A stretch of 64,000 nucleotides of DNA from CAZFBA01 sp964517135. GTDB taxonomy: Bacteria; Cyanobacteriota; Vampirovibrionia; JBFMGH01. The stretch is taken from positions 48,204 through 112,203 of the forward strand of contig CAZFBA010000009.1 of assembly GCA_964517135.1 (NCBI GenBank). Reading direction: 5' to 3'. Position numbers and translations under genes: made by a program. Positions 17,150-26,242 of this stretch are shown piece after piece. Each line of letters starts with the position of its first letter. Within the stretch, counting starts at the first letter, position 1. The notes below the pieces were generated by a model, which was not told where the DNA came from, searched no databases, and saw only the letters and a program-made list of their open reading frames with translations.

Positions 17150-17540
17150 TAGTGAATAAGCTACCGATCTGGCCCGCATTAATCCTGCATACAATATTCA
17201 TATTGCATGCAACACAAAAATAAACCAGTGTATACGCAAGATAATAGATTTTTGGTTATACAATAATCGGTATTATTGATATTGTTTAATTGTTATTATT
17301 ATATGACAGTCAATTTTTTAAATTATTTTGTTTTATATAGTTTATAGCCAGCAAGTTTCTGACATATCAAATTCAAATTTCTCTTAGAGCAAGTTTTTTT
17401 CTATATGCTGTCTGGCTTTTTTGCTTTTGTAAAAACTTAACACTGTTTTTTTAATCCTGGTTAAATTTCTATTAAACTGTATTTGGGATTTGACGGGATT
17501 ATGCTAAAGTATAAATAAGTGAATTCAGGGGAATTATTAG
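17150..17540. other. Intergenic region after the cytochrome operon
   Basis: About 390 AT-rich bp. A possible 3' hairpin pairs GCATACAATAT with ATATTGCATGC (17187-17210) but lacks a T-run. Upstream of the next gene TTGACG (17490) and TATAAA (17510) are present, but their 14-bp spacing is too short for a good sigma-70 promoter. No gene seen. Confidence 0.4.
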
Positions 17541-18416
17541 ATGAAAAAAGCAATAATAACAATATTTTTCAGTATTATATTAATCGTTAAACTTTCTACA
17601 GGAATAAGTTATGCCCAATACAATCAAAAAGAACTGGTTTGTGGTATTATAGTTACACACATGGCCGTTAGTCCATCAGGCATTTTAGAAGGTATTAGGC
17701 CATTTGCTAAATATATGACTAACCGTATTGGCGTTAACGTCAGGGCTGAGGTCATTTCTGATACTGATGTAATGCTAACAAAACTGAAAGACGGTAGCAT
17801 TCACCTGGGTTATGTCAGTAACCTTGACTATATTAAGATTAAAGAAAAGTTAAATATTACACCATTTGTTAAGGTTGTTAAAGGGGGTACATCAACCTAT
17901 AATGCCAATTTGCTGGTCAGGGCTGATTCGGGTATTAATGGTATTGCAGACCTGAAAGGAAAAACGCTGGCCTATTCATCAAAAAATTCTTCTCATGGGT
18001 ATCTTTTCCCGAGCTTATTGACAAAAACTCGCTTTAATAGTTCACTTGAGAACTTTTTTAGCGATACCATCAAGACAAAAAAAGACCCTGATGGTATTTT
18101 TGCTGTATTATACAAAAAAGCTGATGCCGTAGGGGCTTCCAGCCAGACTTTTTTAATTATGTCAGACCTTATGCCCAGATTAAAAAGGGAACTTAAGTAC
18201 ATTGAACAGTCAGAGCCTTTTGTTCACGGGCCAATGTTCTACTATGAGCCAAATTTCAAAGATAAAAAACTTATACAGCGTTGTATAGAAGAAGTTAAGA
18301 ACATGGAAAAAAGTACAGAAGGCAAGCAAATATTACTTCTATTTAAGATAGGAGGCTGGACAACTTCTACAGACAGTGATTATAATTCTCTCAGGAATTT
18401 ATTAAAGAAAATATAA
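17541..18416 (+). CDS. PhnD-like periplasmic substrate-binding protein
   Basis: The 291-aa product has a Sec signal peptide (residues 1-25, cleavage near SYA). It then follows the phosphate/phosphonate-binding (PhnD, type II periplasmic binding) fold: an early MAVSPSGILEGIRPFAKYM segment, an LGYVSNLDYI region, and LKGKTLAYSSKNSSHGYLFP, the hinge and ligand loop typical of the family. No ABC permease or ATPase is beside it, so it is an orphan binding protein. Such orphans are often sensor partners or serve other ligands (phosphonate, phosphite, selenite or thiamin-like), so the ligand is not predictable. It lies after the cytochrome operon but 390 bp away and probably has its own promoter. It converges with the glycosyltransferase gene on a shared hairpin. 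Confidence 0.8.
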   Translation: MKKAIITIFFSIILIVKLSTGISYAQYNQKELVCGIIVTHMAVSPSGILEGIRPFAKYMTNRIGVNVRAEVISDTDVMLTKLKDGSIHLGYVSNLDYIKIKEKLNITPFVKVVKGGTSTYNANLLVRADSGINGIADLKGKTLAYSSKNSSHGYLFPSLLTKTRFNSSLENFFSDTIKTKKDPDGIFAVLYKKADAVGASSQTFLIMSDLMPRLKRELKYIEQSEPFVHGPMFYYEPNFKDKKLIQRCIEEVKNMEKSTEGKQILLLFKIGGWTTSTDSDYNSLRNLLKKI

Positions 18417-18421
18417 GCATA

Positions 18422-18457
18422 CACAACAAAACGTCGAGTAATCAACAATTTGTTGTG
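18422..18457. terminator. Bidirectional terminator between convergent genes
   Basis: CACAACAAA (18422-18430) pairs with TTTGTTGTG (18449-18457). It sits between the stops of the PhnD-like gene (plus) and the glycosyltransferase (minus), followed on plus by CAATTTTATT. Confidence 0.6.
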
Positions 18458-18469
18458 CAATTTTATTGT

Positions 18470-19705
18470 TTACGGCAGTCTATCAAAAATATCAGCAACA
18501 CCAGACAGGTTATCCCACTTCATAATTACCTGTTGAAAATCTCTGGCCTTTGCTGCTGCTTTTTCATCGTTGATTAGCTCATCAATCGCTTTCAAAATAG
18601 CCTCAGCAGAAATTCTTTTCTTTTTGATTCTAATAGCAAATCCTTTTCTGACAAGGCATTCGAGGTTTGCTTCCTGTTCGGGCTGCATAGCAACGCCAAC
18701 AACAGGAGTGCCGGCCAGGCAGGCTGTCATTACTGTTCCAACGCCACCGTGTATAAGTGAAAGACTTGCTATCGGGTTTACCTTATGAGAAGGAAGCCAG
18801 TCTGTAATGATAACATTATCAGGTACTTTAATATTTAATTTTTCGATATGAGCTTTAACAGGTGCAATTACACGATAAGGTTTACCTTCAAAGCCTTCTA
18901 TAATTTTAGCTACAATTTCAGGGGTTCCTGAACTACCCATAGCAAAATAAACAATAGGTAAATCCTTTGGCATGTGCAGAACTTCCTGAGGCACTTCACT
19001 ATCAAGCCTACCAATTAGTGGCCCTATAAAATGAAAATTAGGAGGAAGGTCTTTTGATGTTATCTCTGAGAACCCTTCTGGTTCTGCCAGCAGGTTTATA
19101 TCTCCAGTTAAAAGGTCTGCCAGATCATTAAATCTATTTATTGATAGGGCTTTAGCTGCCTGATTAAAGGACATAAGAAACCATTTAGTCATAAACATGA
19201 AACCTTTACTGCCGAATGCATTGAGTGTCTTTTCTGGTATCCAGTTTATTGGTGGTATATCAAGTAGGTCAGGCCAGGTACCAAGCCCTTTGTCATAATA
19301 TTCTCTTGTCCAGGTTGATTGCATCACAGATATCAGAGGTATCCGGGATATCTTCGTTGACAGATAGACCCCCATGCAAAAACCTGTAACAACACCTGAA
19401 GGCATTAGTCTTTTATATAGTGCTATTTCACTGTTAACTCTTTCAAGAAGCTCTTTTTTGGTAAAAAGCTGACCTTCTTTTTCTCCTTTATCAACCTTAT
19501 AAATGTGTTCAATTTTTTCAGGGGACAAACGAGGCTCCATTTTGATGTATTCAAAATCTGTTTCTTCTATAAGATTTTCATAATCACCACCATAACCTAT
19601 AAATATACAGTTAAACCTGTCTTTAACAGCATTAGCTATCTCAAGCATACGGGTAACTTCTGCCAGATTGTATGTTGCAGGTGCAAAGATGAATGTCTTC
19701 TTCAT
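18470..19705 (-). CDS. Family 1 glycosyltransferase (UGT/MGT type, GT-B fold)
   Basis: The 411-aa product has the two-domain GT-B organisation of UDP-glucosyl/rhamnosyl transferases of family 1. The C-terminal donor site shows SLIHGGVGTVMTACLAGTP and GVAMQPEQEANL, matching the HGGxGT...P...P...DQ pattern of the family (Gln-Glu in place of Asp-Gln). The N-terminal half lacks the Gly-rich GHxxP loop of many members but has an FAPATYNLAEVTRM equivalent. Such enzymes glycosylate lipids, sterols or secondary metabolites. AAAGGA precedes the ATG. It is divergent from the sulfotransfer cluster starting at 20.1 kb, so a shared glycolipid product is possible but not shown. Confidence 0.85.
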   Translation of the reverse strand: MKKTFIFAPATYNLAEVTRMLEIANAVKDRFNCIFIGYGGDYENLIEETDFEYIKMEPRLSPEKIEHIYKVDKGEKEGQLFTKKELLERVNSEIALYKRLMPSGVVTGFCMGVYLSTKISRIPLISVMQSTWTREYYDKGLGTWPDLLDIPPINWIPEKTLNAFGSKGFMFMTKWFLMSFNQAAKALSINRFNDLADLLTGDINLLAEPEGFSEITSKDLPPNFHFIGPLIGRLDSEVPQEVLHMPKDLPIVYFAMGSSGTPEIVAKIIEGFEGKPYRVIAPVKAHIEKLNIKVPDNVIITDWLPSHKVNPIASLSLIHGGVGTVMTACLAGTPVVGVAMQPEQEANLECLVRKGFAIRIKKKRISAEAILKAIDELINDEKAAAKARDFQQVIMKWDNLSGVADIFDRLP

Positions 19706-20057
19706 ATTCTTTATTATCCTTTCCTGATACCCTGTAAAATGATATACTACAACAATTTCGCCTTTTGGTGTCTTTATCAGGTAAAATTATTGTTAATTTT
19801 TGCATAAAAGATTAATGTATTTAAAAATAAGTATAAAATCAAATCTTTAAAGATTGCTGGCAATATAGCCCTATAAGAAGGAATAAATTAGATTTTAAAG
19901 GCCACAATTCTTGCCTGGTAGTGTTTATAAGCATACAATATTCTGTTATAGCTCTTTATGTTGTGTTATACCGGGTATAAACATTTATTTATGAACTTAT
20001 AAAAGCATTCTATGTTGACAAAATTCCTGTTTTCTTTAACATTAAAAAAGATCATAA
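19706..20057. other. Divergent intergenic region between glycosyltransferase and sulfotransfer cluster
   Basis: About 350 bp of AT-rich sequence that must hold two divergent promoters. I see no clear -35/-10 pair, hairpin or RNA gene. Confidence 0.4.
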
Positions 20058-20126
20058 TTGATTAAAACATTTAAGGATACTTTAAAATCTTTCTATATAG
20101 TGTTAAATAATGAAATATGCCTAAAA

Positions 20127-21497
20127 ATGTTTGACTTTCTTAGAAAATATTGGGAACCACTTCTGTTTGCTATTGGTTTGAGCTTACTTCTATTTATTGG
20201 TGGGTCTGTATTAACTTATTACAAAATATTTCCAGCCAGTGTTATTGTTGATGTTCTTACTTTTATAGAAGAAAGTGAAGATTTAGAAAGGGATATTCAG
20301 CACTCACTCAATATTAAACCTCTAAAAGCTCTTGAAAAGACTACTCAGAAAGAAGGAGGAGTGGTAAAGTATGATTCTGATAAAGCTTATGATAGTGTTA
20401 CATTTATTGCTGGTCTTCAAGATAAATATTTTATGCTAAAACTCATTGATATGAACGGCAAAATACTTAATAAATGGGATATACCCTTTAGCAAAGCCTG
20501 GTCTGATGCTAAACACCTGAAAAAACAACCTGAAGATCAGTATGTTGAAATTGGTAGCGGCATTCTTTATCCTGATGGAGATGTTATCTTTTGCTATCAG
20601 TATAAAGGGCTGGTCAGAGCCGATAAAAACGGAAATATTATCTGGAAAAAACCTATTCTGGCACACCATCTTATGTTCAAAGATCAGGAAGGTTATATCT
20701 GGGCACCAGTTATTAAGTCAGAACAAAAGGTCTATCAGTTTGGCAGAAAGCATTTTATACTTGAAGATCCTGAATATGTATTCAAGATTTCTCCTGATGG
20801 TGAGGTATTAGAAGAATTTGACATTCTCGAAGCACTTATCAAAGGAGGCAAAAAGGGGCTTTTGAGTTCTTATATTGAGTCACTGAACCCTAAAAAATCA
20901 CCCATGCATAAGCCAGACCCCGAAAACAAAAACATTAAAATAGAAGGAAAAGACCTTACTCATCTTAACGACATAGAAGTTATCGAAACAGATGCCTTTA
21001 ATAACCTACCAGGGTTTAATAAGGGAGATATAGTTGTATCTTTAAAGCATGTTAACTCTATTGTAGTGATTGACAGAAAGACTAAAATAGCAAAATGGGT
21101 TATTTCAGCACCCTTTGCCCATCAACATGATGTAGATATGCACGAAAATGCAACTCTAACTCTCTTTGATAATGAAGGCGGTGGAACAGAAGGAATATAT
21201 GAACTTAAAAGCAGGGTTATAAAGATTGATCCCGCAACAGGAAAAGTGGATACAATCTATGAGAAAGAAAAACCCGATCGATTTTACTCTTATAATCGTG
21301 GTAACCACCAGTTTTTGCCCAATGGGAACATTTTCATTATTGAATCATGCAAAGGACACCTCTTTGAAATTGATAAAAATGGTGAAATAGTCTGGGAATT
21401 CTTTGATAAATGGAACCATGAATACGTAAGAATCATTGGATACGCACTTAAATACCCTGTTGATTATGCAAAATTCTTAGAGGAGAAAGAAAAATAA
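20127..21497 (+). CDS. Arylsulfotransferase (ASST)-like beta-propeller membrane protein
   Basis: The protein (456 aa from this ATG) has a membrane helix near its N-terminus and a large beta-propeller domain. Repeats such as LADK/IDKNGEIVWEF, and the conserved HQHDVDMHENATLTLFDN and GNHQFLPNGNIFIIES, match the ASST/PQQ-like family, whose enzymes move a sulfate group between phenolic or other acceptors outside the cytoplasm via a His. Here the His-rich HQHDVDMH segment would be the active-site candidate. The frame is open upstream to a TTG at 20058, but neither start has a good ribosome binding site; the ATG is preferred. It opens a four-gene cluster ending in a PAPS-type sulfotransferase, with the next gene overlapping its stop (TAATG). 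Some ASST-like proteins are not sulfotransferases, so the activity is inferred. Confidence 0.75.
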   Translation: MFDFLRKYWEPLLFAIGLSLLLFIGGSVLTYYKIFPASVIVDVLTFIEESEDLERDIQHSLNIKPLKALEKTTQKEGGVVKYDSDKAYDSVTFIAGLQDKYFMLKLIDMNGKILNKWDIPFSKAWSDAKHLKKQPEDQYVEIGSGILYPDGDVIFCYQYKGLVRADKNGNIIWKKPILAHHLMFKDQEGYIWAPVIKSEQKVYQFGRKHFILEDPEYVFKISPDGEVLEEFDILEALIKGGKKGLLSSYIESLNPKKSPMHKPDPENKNIKIEGKDLTHLNDIEVIETDAFNNLPGFNKGDIVVSLKHVNSIVVIDRKTKIAKWVISAPFAHQHDVDMHENATLTLFDNEGGGTEGIYELKSRVIKIDPATGKVDTIYEKEKPDRFYSYNRGNHQFLPNGNIFIIESCKGHLFEIDKNGEIVWEFFDKWNHEYVRIIGYALKYPVDYAKFLEEKEK

Positions 21498-21787
21498 TGT
21501 GCACTGGTATAAAAAGCTTATACTTTTTAACGGCTGTTCTTGCTATAATGGTGCTTTATACACAGTCAGCTTGTGCTTATCTCGGTCCGGGTATAGGTTT
21601 AAGCGTTTTTGGCGCTATAGGTGCTGTTATTATAGCTATCTTAATTGCTATCGCCGGGATCCTTATATGGCCAATAAAAGCTTTTATACGAAAGATAAAA
21701 AACAAGAAAGCTATCCAGCAACCATCTATTGAGAATGAAACATTGAATACCTCTTCAGCTAATGATAATGACGAAAAAATTGAGTAA
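21497..21787 (+). CDS. Small membrane protein with YLGPG motif
   Basis: The 96-aa product has a signal-like helix ending in SACA, then YLGPGIGLSVFGAI, a Gly/Ala/Ile-rich helix (about 33-58), a basic stretch and a polar tail. Small proteins starting AYLGPG/AYLDPGTG recur next to ASST-like, sulfatase or nucleotide pyrophosphatase genes in many bacteria (general knowledge), with unknown function. GAGGAG lies about 10 nt upstream and the start overlaps the previous stop, so it is co-translated with the ASST-like gene and likely its membrane partner. Confidence 0.75.
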   Translation: MCTGIKSLYFLTAVLAIMVLYTQSACAYLGPGIGLSVFGAIGAVIIAILIAIAGILIWPIKAFIRKIKNKKAIQQPSIENETLNTSSANDNDEKIE

Positions 21788-22542
21788 TGCTTAACATATT
21801 CTTTTCATTTCTAAACCTGATAGATGGGTTCCTGACAGTGTTCTTGCCTCTCATTATCAGGATCTGTTTTTATGGTTCTATAACAGGTGCTATAGCTATG
21901 GGCATCTATTATATGCTTTCCAATCAAAGCAAAATATCATCTCTAAAGAAGAATATTAAAGATTTACAGCAAAAAATAATGAACAATAATCTTGAATATG
22001 CAGAATTTATTGACCTTTCAAAAGAGAATTTAAAAATATCTTTTTTATTGTTGTTAAAAGCTCTTGGGCCGGCAGTGGTATCGTCAATACCTGTAATTAT
22101 TATAGCCTTCTGGTTACAGGTATATTTCAGCTATTCAATGCCTCAGAAAGGTTTTTTGCTGCAAATCAACCCTATGCCAGAAATTACAAAACTTGTTATC
22201 ACTTCAGAGTCTTTGAAGAAAATTAAAAATAATACATATGTAGTCATTTCAAAAAAAACTGATAATATATCCATTTATGAGGATAGCCAGGTTGTCTATA
22301 CTGGAAACATCTTTTCTCCTGCTGTGCCTGTTATTTACAAACGTCAATGGTGGAATATATTAATGGAAAACCCGGCAGGGTACTTAAAAGATGCTTCATC
22401 TGTTGAAAAAATAATCTTTAATTTTTCTAGAAAGCCTGTCATTAAGGCTTTACCTGATTGGATTTCTGGCTGGGAACTACCTTATCTTGCTTTTATATTG
22501 ATTGCCAGCCTGACAGTCAAAATAGTATTTCGTATTCAGTAA
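21787..22542 (+). CDS. Membrane protein with TM-coiled-coil-TM layout
   Basis: The 251-aa product has helices at about 10-50, a cytoplasmic basic coiled coil (SKISSLKKNIKDLQQKI, 52-75), another helix near 95-120, then a ~100-residue outside domain with WWNILMENPAGY and a final helix. The first half is laid out like the Oxa1-superfamily DUF106/EMC3-like proteins (helix, coiled coil, helix), but I cannot claim homology. Its start overlaps the stop of the small YLGPG protein (TAATG), so it is part of the sulfotransfer operon. It may support assembly or export in that operon; no function can be named. Confidence 0.7.
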   Translation: MLNIFFSFLNLIDGFLTVFLPLIIRICFYGSITGAIAMGIYYMLSNQSKISSLKKNIKDLQQKIMNNNLEYAEFIDLSKENLKISFLLLLKALGPAVVSSIPVIIIAFWLQVYFSYSMPQKGFLLQINPMPEITKLVITSESLKKIKNNTYVVISKKTDNISIYEDSQVVYTGNIFSPAVPVIYKRQWWNILMENPAGYLKDASSVEKIIFNFSRKPVIKALPDWISGWELPYLAFILIASLTVKIVFRIQ

Positions 22543-22565
22543 CATTAACCCGGAGAACTTTCTCT

Positions 22566-23663
22566 ATGAAAGCCTCAAAACTGGAAGATATCCTGGGTGC
22601 TTTACCTGAAAAATGGCCGCTATTTTTTCAAAAACTAGGGAATATAGAAAGCTGGTGGGTTTTAGAGTTATTGTCTGAGATTTCTATTGAGCGTCCTGTT
22701 TATATTACAGGGCTGGCACGTTCTGGTACTACTGTATTACTGGAGATACTCAGTTCTCACCCTGAAACAGGCACTCATCAATACAGAGATTACCCTTTTC
22801 TTCAGATACCTTTATGGTGGAACTGGTTTTATAATCAGGCTACAAAAAGAGAAATATCACCAGTAGAGAGGGTTCATAAGGATGGTATTTACATTACTCC
22901 AAAGAGCCCTGAAGCTATGGAAGAAATTTTATGGATGATGTTCTTTTCTGATTGCCATTCACCAGAAACAAATAATTGTCTTACAGGTCAGACCAATAAT
23001 TCAGGTTTTGAAAAGTTTTATTTTGACCATATTAAAAAGATATTGTTAATCAGAAAGGCATCCAGATACCTGGCAAAAGGAAATTATAATATTGCTCGTC
23101 TTGAATACCTTCATAAACTATTCTCTGATGCTATTTTTATTGTTCTAATCAGAGATCCTGTCTGGCATATAGCTTCACTGATAAAGCAACACCTTCTGCT
23201 TAGAAAAGAAGAAAAAAAAGACCCCCGGATTCTAAATTATATGCGTCGGTCTGGTCATTTTGAATTTGGTCTTGACCTCAGGCCAATTAATATAGGCGAC
23301 TTTAAAATGATTGAAACCATTCAGGAACTCTGGCAAGATGGTCATGATGTAAGGGCATGGGCTATGTACTGGGCTATGGTTTACGATCATTTACTAACTA
23401 CACTCAAACAAAATACTGTACTTGCAGAGCAGGTAAAAATAGTATTCTATGAAAACTTCTGTGAAGAGCCTCTGGAAACACTTTTATCTATTTACAGTCA
23501 TTGTGAACTTGAGGTGAGCAAGGATATAGTTAATATGCAGGCCTCAAAAATCAGGATTCCAGCTTATAACACAGGGTTTACAAAGAATGAAAAGGCAATT
23601 ATTCACGAGGAGACAAAAACAGTATTTGATGCAATAAAATCCTTTGCTGAAAAAGATTTTTAG
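22566..23663 (+). CDS. PAPS-dependent sulfotransferase-family protein
   Basis: The 365-aa product has a P-loop at about residues 46-55 (ITGLARSGTT) that is the 5'-phosphosulfate-binding loop of sulfotransferases. Further on, FIVLIRDPVWHIASLIKQH matches the 3'-phosphate-binding Arg/Ser region. It lacks a signal peptide, so it acts in the cytoplasm, moving sulfate from PAPS to a hydroxyl or amine of a carbohydrate, lipid or peptide. An earlier in-frame ATG (22458) overlaps the previous gene; 22566 is preferred because CCGGAG lies ~10 nt before it and the family fold begins just after. It closes the cluster with the ASST-like protein. A cytoplasmic donor step followed by an extracytoplasmic transfer step would make sense, as inference. 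Confidence 0.83.
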   Translation: MKASKLEDILGALPEKWPLFFQKLGNIESWWVLELLSEISIERPVYITGLARSGTTVLLEILSSHPETGTHQYRDYPFLQIPLWWNWFYNQATKREISPVERVHKDGIYITPKSPEAMEEILWMMFFSDCHSPETNNCLTGQTNNSGFEKFYFDHIKKILLIRKASRYLAKGNYNIARLEYLHKLFSDAIFIVLIRDPVWHIASLIKQHLLLRKEEKKDPRILNYMRRSGHFEFGLDLRPINIGDFKMIETIQELWQDGHDVRAWAMYWAMVYDHLLTTLKQNTVLAEQVKIVFYENFCEEPLETLLSIYSHCELEVSKDIVNMQASKIRIPAYNTGFTKNEKAIIHEETKTVFDAIKSFAEKDF

Positions 23664-23881
23664 AAATAAACAATCTTTTACTTTACTCATAAAAGGCTTT
23701 CCAACCTGATTGCCAGCTGAATTACCTTTAAATATTACTAAAAATGTATTCAATCTTTAAGATTTGCTCAACAGGCTGTTAAATCACCATTTACCTGTAT
23801 TCCGGGTCACAACTTTCTGTTTTATTTTCTGGTACAATTTTTTTAAGCACACTGAAAAAGGTTTGAAAACAGGAGGTAAAA

Positions 23882-25315
23882 ATGAATATCCTGAAAAGAA
23901 GTGTCGTAATATCAATTATGGCAGTAACAGGAGCCTTGATTTTTTCTTCAGATCTCCATGCTGCTTGTCCTCTAAGTCTTAAAACAAAACTAGAACATGC
24001 TATAGTGACAGTAGAAACCGATAAGGGCCTTGCAAATGGCTTTATAGCTGATAATTCCGGACTAATAATAACTGAATATCCTATTACAGAGGGTTCTTCA
24101 AATTTTCGAGTACAGTTAAATGACAATACCCGGCTGGAAGCAGTTCATGTTCAATCAGCACATGATGATGGACTAGCTGTTCTCTATGTAAATCCTGTTA
24201 ATATAAGTAATAAAGAATCATTATTGCTGGTTGACTCCTACAGTCAGCCGGATATTAATGATATTGTTTATGCAGTTGCTGCCCCGGGTCTTTTTCCTGA
24301 GATGATAAAAGAAGGGAAAATAACTTTTAAAAATGATAAAACCCTTGCAACATCTATAAATTATGGCGAAAACTTATCAGGAGCGCCTCTTATTACCAGT
24401 AATGGTTATGTTGCAGGTATTATAAAACATGTTCGCTATAATAATCTCAATAATAATATAGAATCCAGGGTGATATATGCCTCAAAAGCAGATACTTTGC
24501 TGAAAAATGCACGCATAGCAATAGAGGATCCAGCTTTTGAATCACCATCAGCTGACCCCCTTAAGCCTGACAGTGTTGGCCACTACCCTGTTCATATATT
24601 AAAAAATGCTGTCAATGATAAGTATTATGCTAGAAATTATATATATAACAGTGGTCCTTTTAAAATTATACTTTACACTCCACCACTTTACGTTCATCTG
24701 GCTGAGAAAGACAAACTGTCAAAATTTGAAATACAGAAGACCAGAAAGAGAAACAATACCCAAAAGCCCAAAAAAGCTGACAAAGAAGAAAATATCGTAA
24801 AAATTCCTGCAATGAACTCTCATAGCCCGTTTAAATACCTTGAAAATTGGGAAAACAACACGGATCAGTTTAAAGCCTACTTTATGATTAAAGTTGTTCC
24901 AAAAACAGGGCATACTTCTGGCAGCTCTGCACGTGGATGGGCATCTTTCTTACTGGGTGAAGCTATTGGTTGTCCTGTGTATCTGGGATCAAAAACCCTA
25001 GAATTTAAAAAAGATTTCAAGAATCTAGAACTGTACATTAACGGAAAGCTCGTAAAACCAGTCAGAATAGCAAGAGAAGTTAACCATAATCTCTACAGTG
25101 ATTATTTTAAGAATCTTAGCAATCAACCTTTAACCCACAGTGGCCTCTATCTTTACGATCCGGCTGAAGTATTTTCCGGGATCAACCCTGAAAGCTCTGA
25201 AATTGAAATAAAACTCTATAGAGCAGACAAAAACGAAAGACCAGACAGCGTTACATTAAAAAGTCATACTTTAAAAAAGCTATTAGAAGACTTTTCACCT
25301 GTTCTAACTAATTAA
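23882..25315 (+). CDS. Exported trypsin-fold protein with lost catalytic His, plus unknown C-terminal domain
   Basis: The 477-aa product has a Sec signal peptide (1-28). Residues ~35-215 follow the HtrA/trypsin-2 fold: NGFIADNSGLIITEYPITEG corresponds to the GSGFIIDxxGYIVTNxHVVxG strand pair, DDGLAVL to the Asp motif, and GENLSGAPL to GNSGGPL. The triad His position is Pro67 (EYP instead of NNH), while Asp96 and Ser166 are kept, so it is probably inactive as a protease. A Lys-rich stretch (~280-305) leads to a C-terminal domain (~315-477) I do not recognise; its polar repeats include SGSSARGWASFLLGE. AGGAGG lies close upstream. A binding or chaperone role in the periplasm is inferred. The GyrI-like gene follows after 49 bp. 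Confidence 0.75.
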   Translation: MNILKRSVVISIMAVTGALIFSSDLHAACPLSLKTKLEHAIVTVETDKGLANGFIADNSGLIITEYPITEGSSNFRVQLNDNTRLEAVHVQSAHDDGLAVLYVNPVNISNKESLLLVDSYSQPDINDIVYAVAAPGLFPEMIKEGKITFKNDKTLATSINYGENLSGAPLITSNGYVAGIIKHVRYNNLNNNIESRVIYASKADTLLKNARIAIEDPAFESPSADPLKPDSVGHYPVHILKNAVNDKYYARNYIYNSGPFKIILYTPPLYVHLAEKDKLSKFEIQKTRKRNNTQKPKKADKEENIVKIPAMNSHSPFKYLENWENNTDQFKAYFMIKVVPKTGHTSGSSARGWASFLLGEAIGCPVYLGSKTLEFKKDFKNLELYINGKLVKPVRIAREVNHNLYSDYFKNLSNQPLTHSGLYLYDPAEVFSGINPESSEIEIKLYRADKNERPDSVTLKSHTLKKLLEDFSPVLTN

Positions 25316-25364
25316 TATTCAGTAATAACAATACCGTAGTAACATTAGTATAAGGAGTAAAACC

Positions 25365-25928
25365 ATGAATAATTTTTCAAAAACTTTAATGTCAGCATTA
25401 GTAGTACTTTTTGTGGGTATGCAAACAGCTTTAGCCGAAGGTCAGCTTGTTTCTACAACACCACAGATAGTGCAGAAAGGGAGTATAACAGTTGCAGGAA
25501 CCCAGAAAGACTATAAGATGAGTGCACCTTATTCAGAGATTTTTCAACAGTGGAATGCTGGCTTAAATACTGTTAAAAGCGTCCCTGGTAACAAGAATAA
25601 TCCCTATTATACAGGTCTTTCACAGGCTAAAAGCTGGACACAATTTACCTATATCGCAGGCGTAGAAGTAAGTGGCACTGACGGTCTTCCGGCTAACGTA
25701 GTAACAATGGAAGTGCCAGCAAAACAATATGCTAAATTTACCTATAAAGGTGATCTTCAATCTTACGGGGCTGCCTCAGATGCAATACTTGACAAGCATA
25801 TTAAAACTGCCAAACTTAAATGGGATCAGAAAGCCCCTATTATAGAAGAATTCAAGACAGCTTCATTTACCCCTGGCAATATTAATTCTGCTAATAACGT
25901 CATTGATGTTTATGTTCCTCTCAAATAG
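25365..25928 (+). CDS. Exported GyrI-like small-molecule-binding domain protein
   Basis: The 187-aa product has a Sec signal peptide (1-24, cleavage near ALA). The mature part is a GyrI-like/effector-binding domain: FTYIAGVEVS, then VPAKQYAKFTYKGDL, then PIIEEFKT and VIDVYVPLK at the end, all family landmarks. Most GyrI-like domains are cytoplasmic and either bind gyrase or bind ligands for AraC/MerR regulators, so an exported stand-alone copy is uncommon. AAGGAG precedes the ATG, and it lies 49 bp after the pseudo-protease. Its own hairpin terminator follows. Ligand capture in the periplasm, perhaps related to the efflux operon next door, is a guess. Confidence 0.78.
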   Translation: MNNFSKTLMSALVVLFVGMQTALAEGQLVSTTPQIVQKGSITVAGTQKDYKMSAPYSEIFQQWNAGLNTVKSVPGNKNNPYYTGLSQAKSWTQFTYIAGVEVSGTDGLPANVVTMEVPAKQYAKFTYKGDLQSYGAASDAILDKHIKTAKLKWDQKAPIIEEFKTASFTPGNINSANNVIDVYVPLK

Positions 25929-25938
25929 AATGGCTTTT

Positions 25939-25989
25939 ACCGCCCTCCTGATTGTTAAAGCTTTTAAAGCAAGACATATGGGGGGCGGT
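25939..25989 (+). terminator. Terminator-like hairpin after the GyrI-like gene
   Basis: ACCGCCCTCC (25939-25948) pairs with GGGGGGCGGT (25980-25989) with one mismatch or wobble, across a 31-nt loop, and is followed by TTTCTC. The rest of the 314-bp gap to the efflux operon (to 26242) is AT-rich; a promoter must lie there but none is clear. Confidence 0.65.
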
Positions 25990-26242
25990 TTTCTCAATAA
26001 CACTTCCCTGCAACACTTTTATTGATCCACTAAATACTCTCCAAAACTCTGAATGTTGAAATCACCCATTTTGTAATATACTTTAAAAGTTAAAATTGAG
26101 GTTCAGGTGAAATAACTGAAAAAACAGGTGAGAAGACGGTTAGTATGAGCAAATTTGCTTATTTTTACATAATAAAAGAATAGCCGGGCTCTAAAACCTC
26201 AAGTGCAAGTGTTTAAAGTATTTTACATTAGGCAGTAAACCA

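Noticed and set aside
17490..17515. Sigma-70 promoter of the PhnD-like gene
   Set aside because: TTGACG and TATAAA are only 14 bp apart, too close for a standard promoter.
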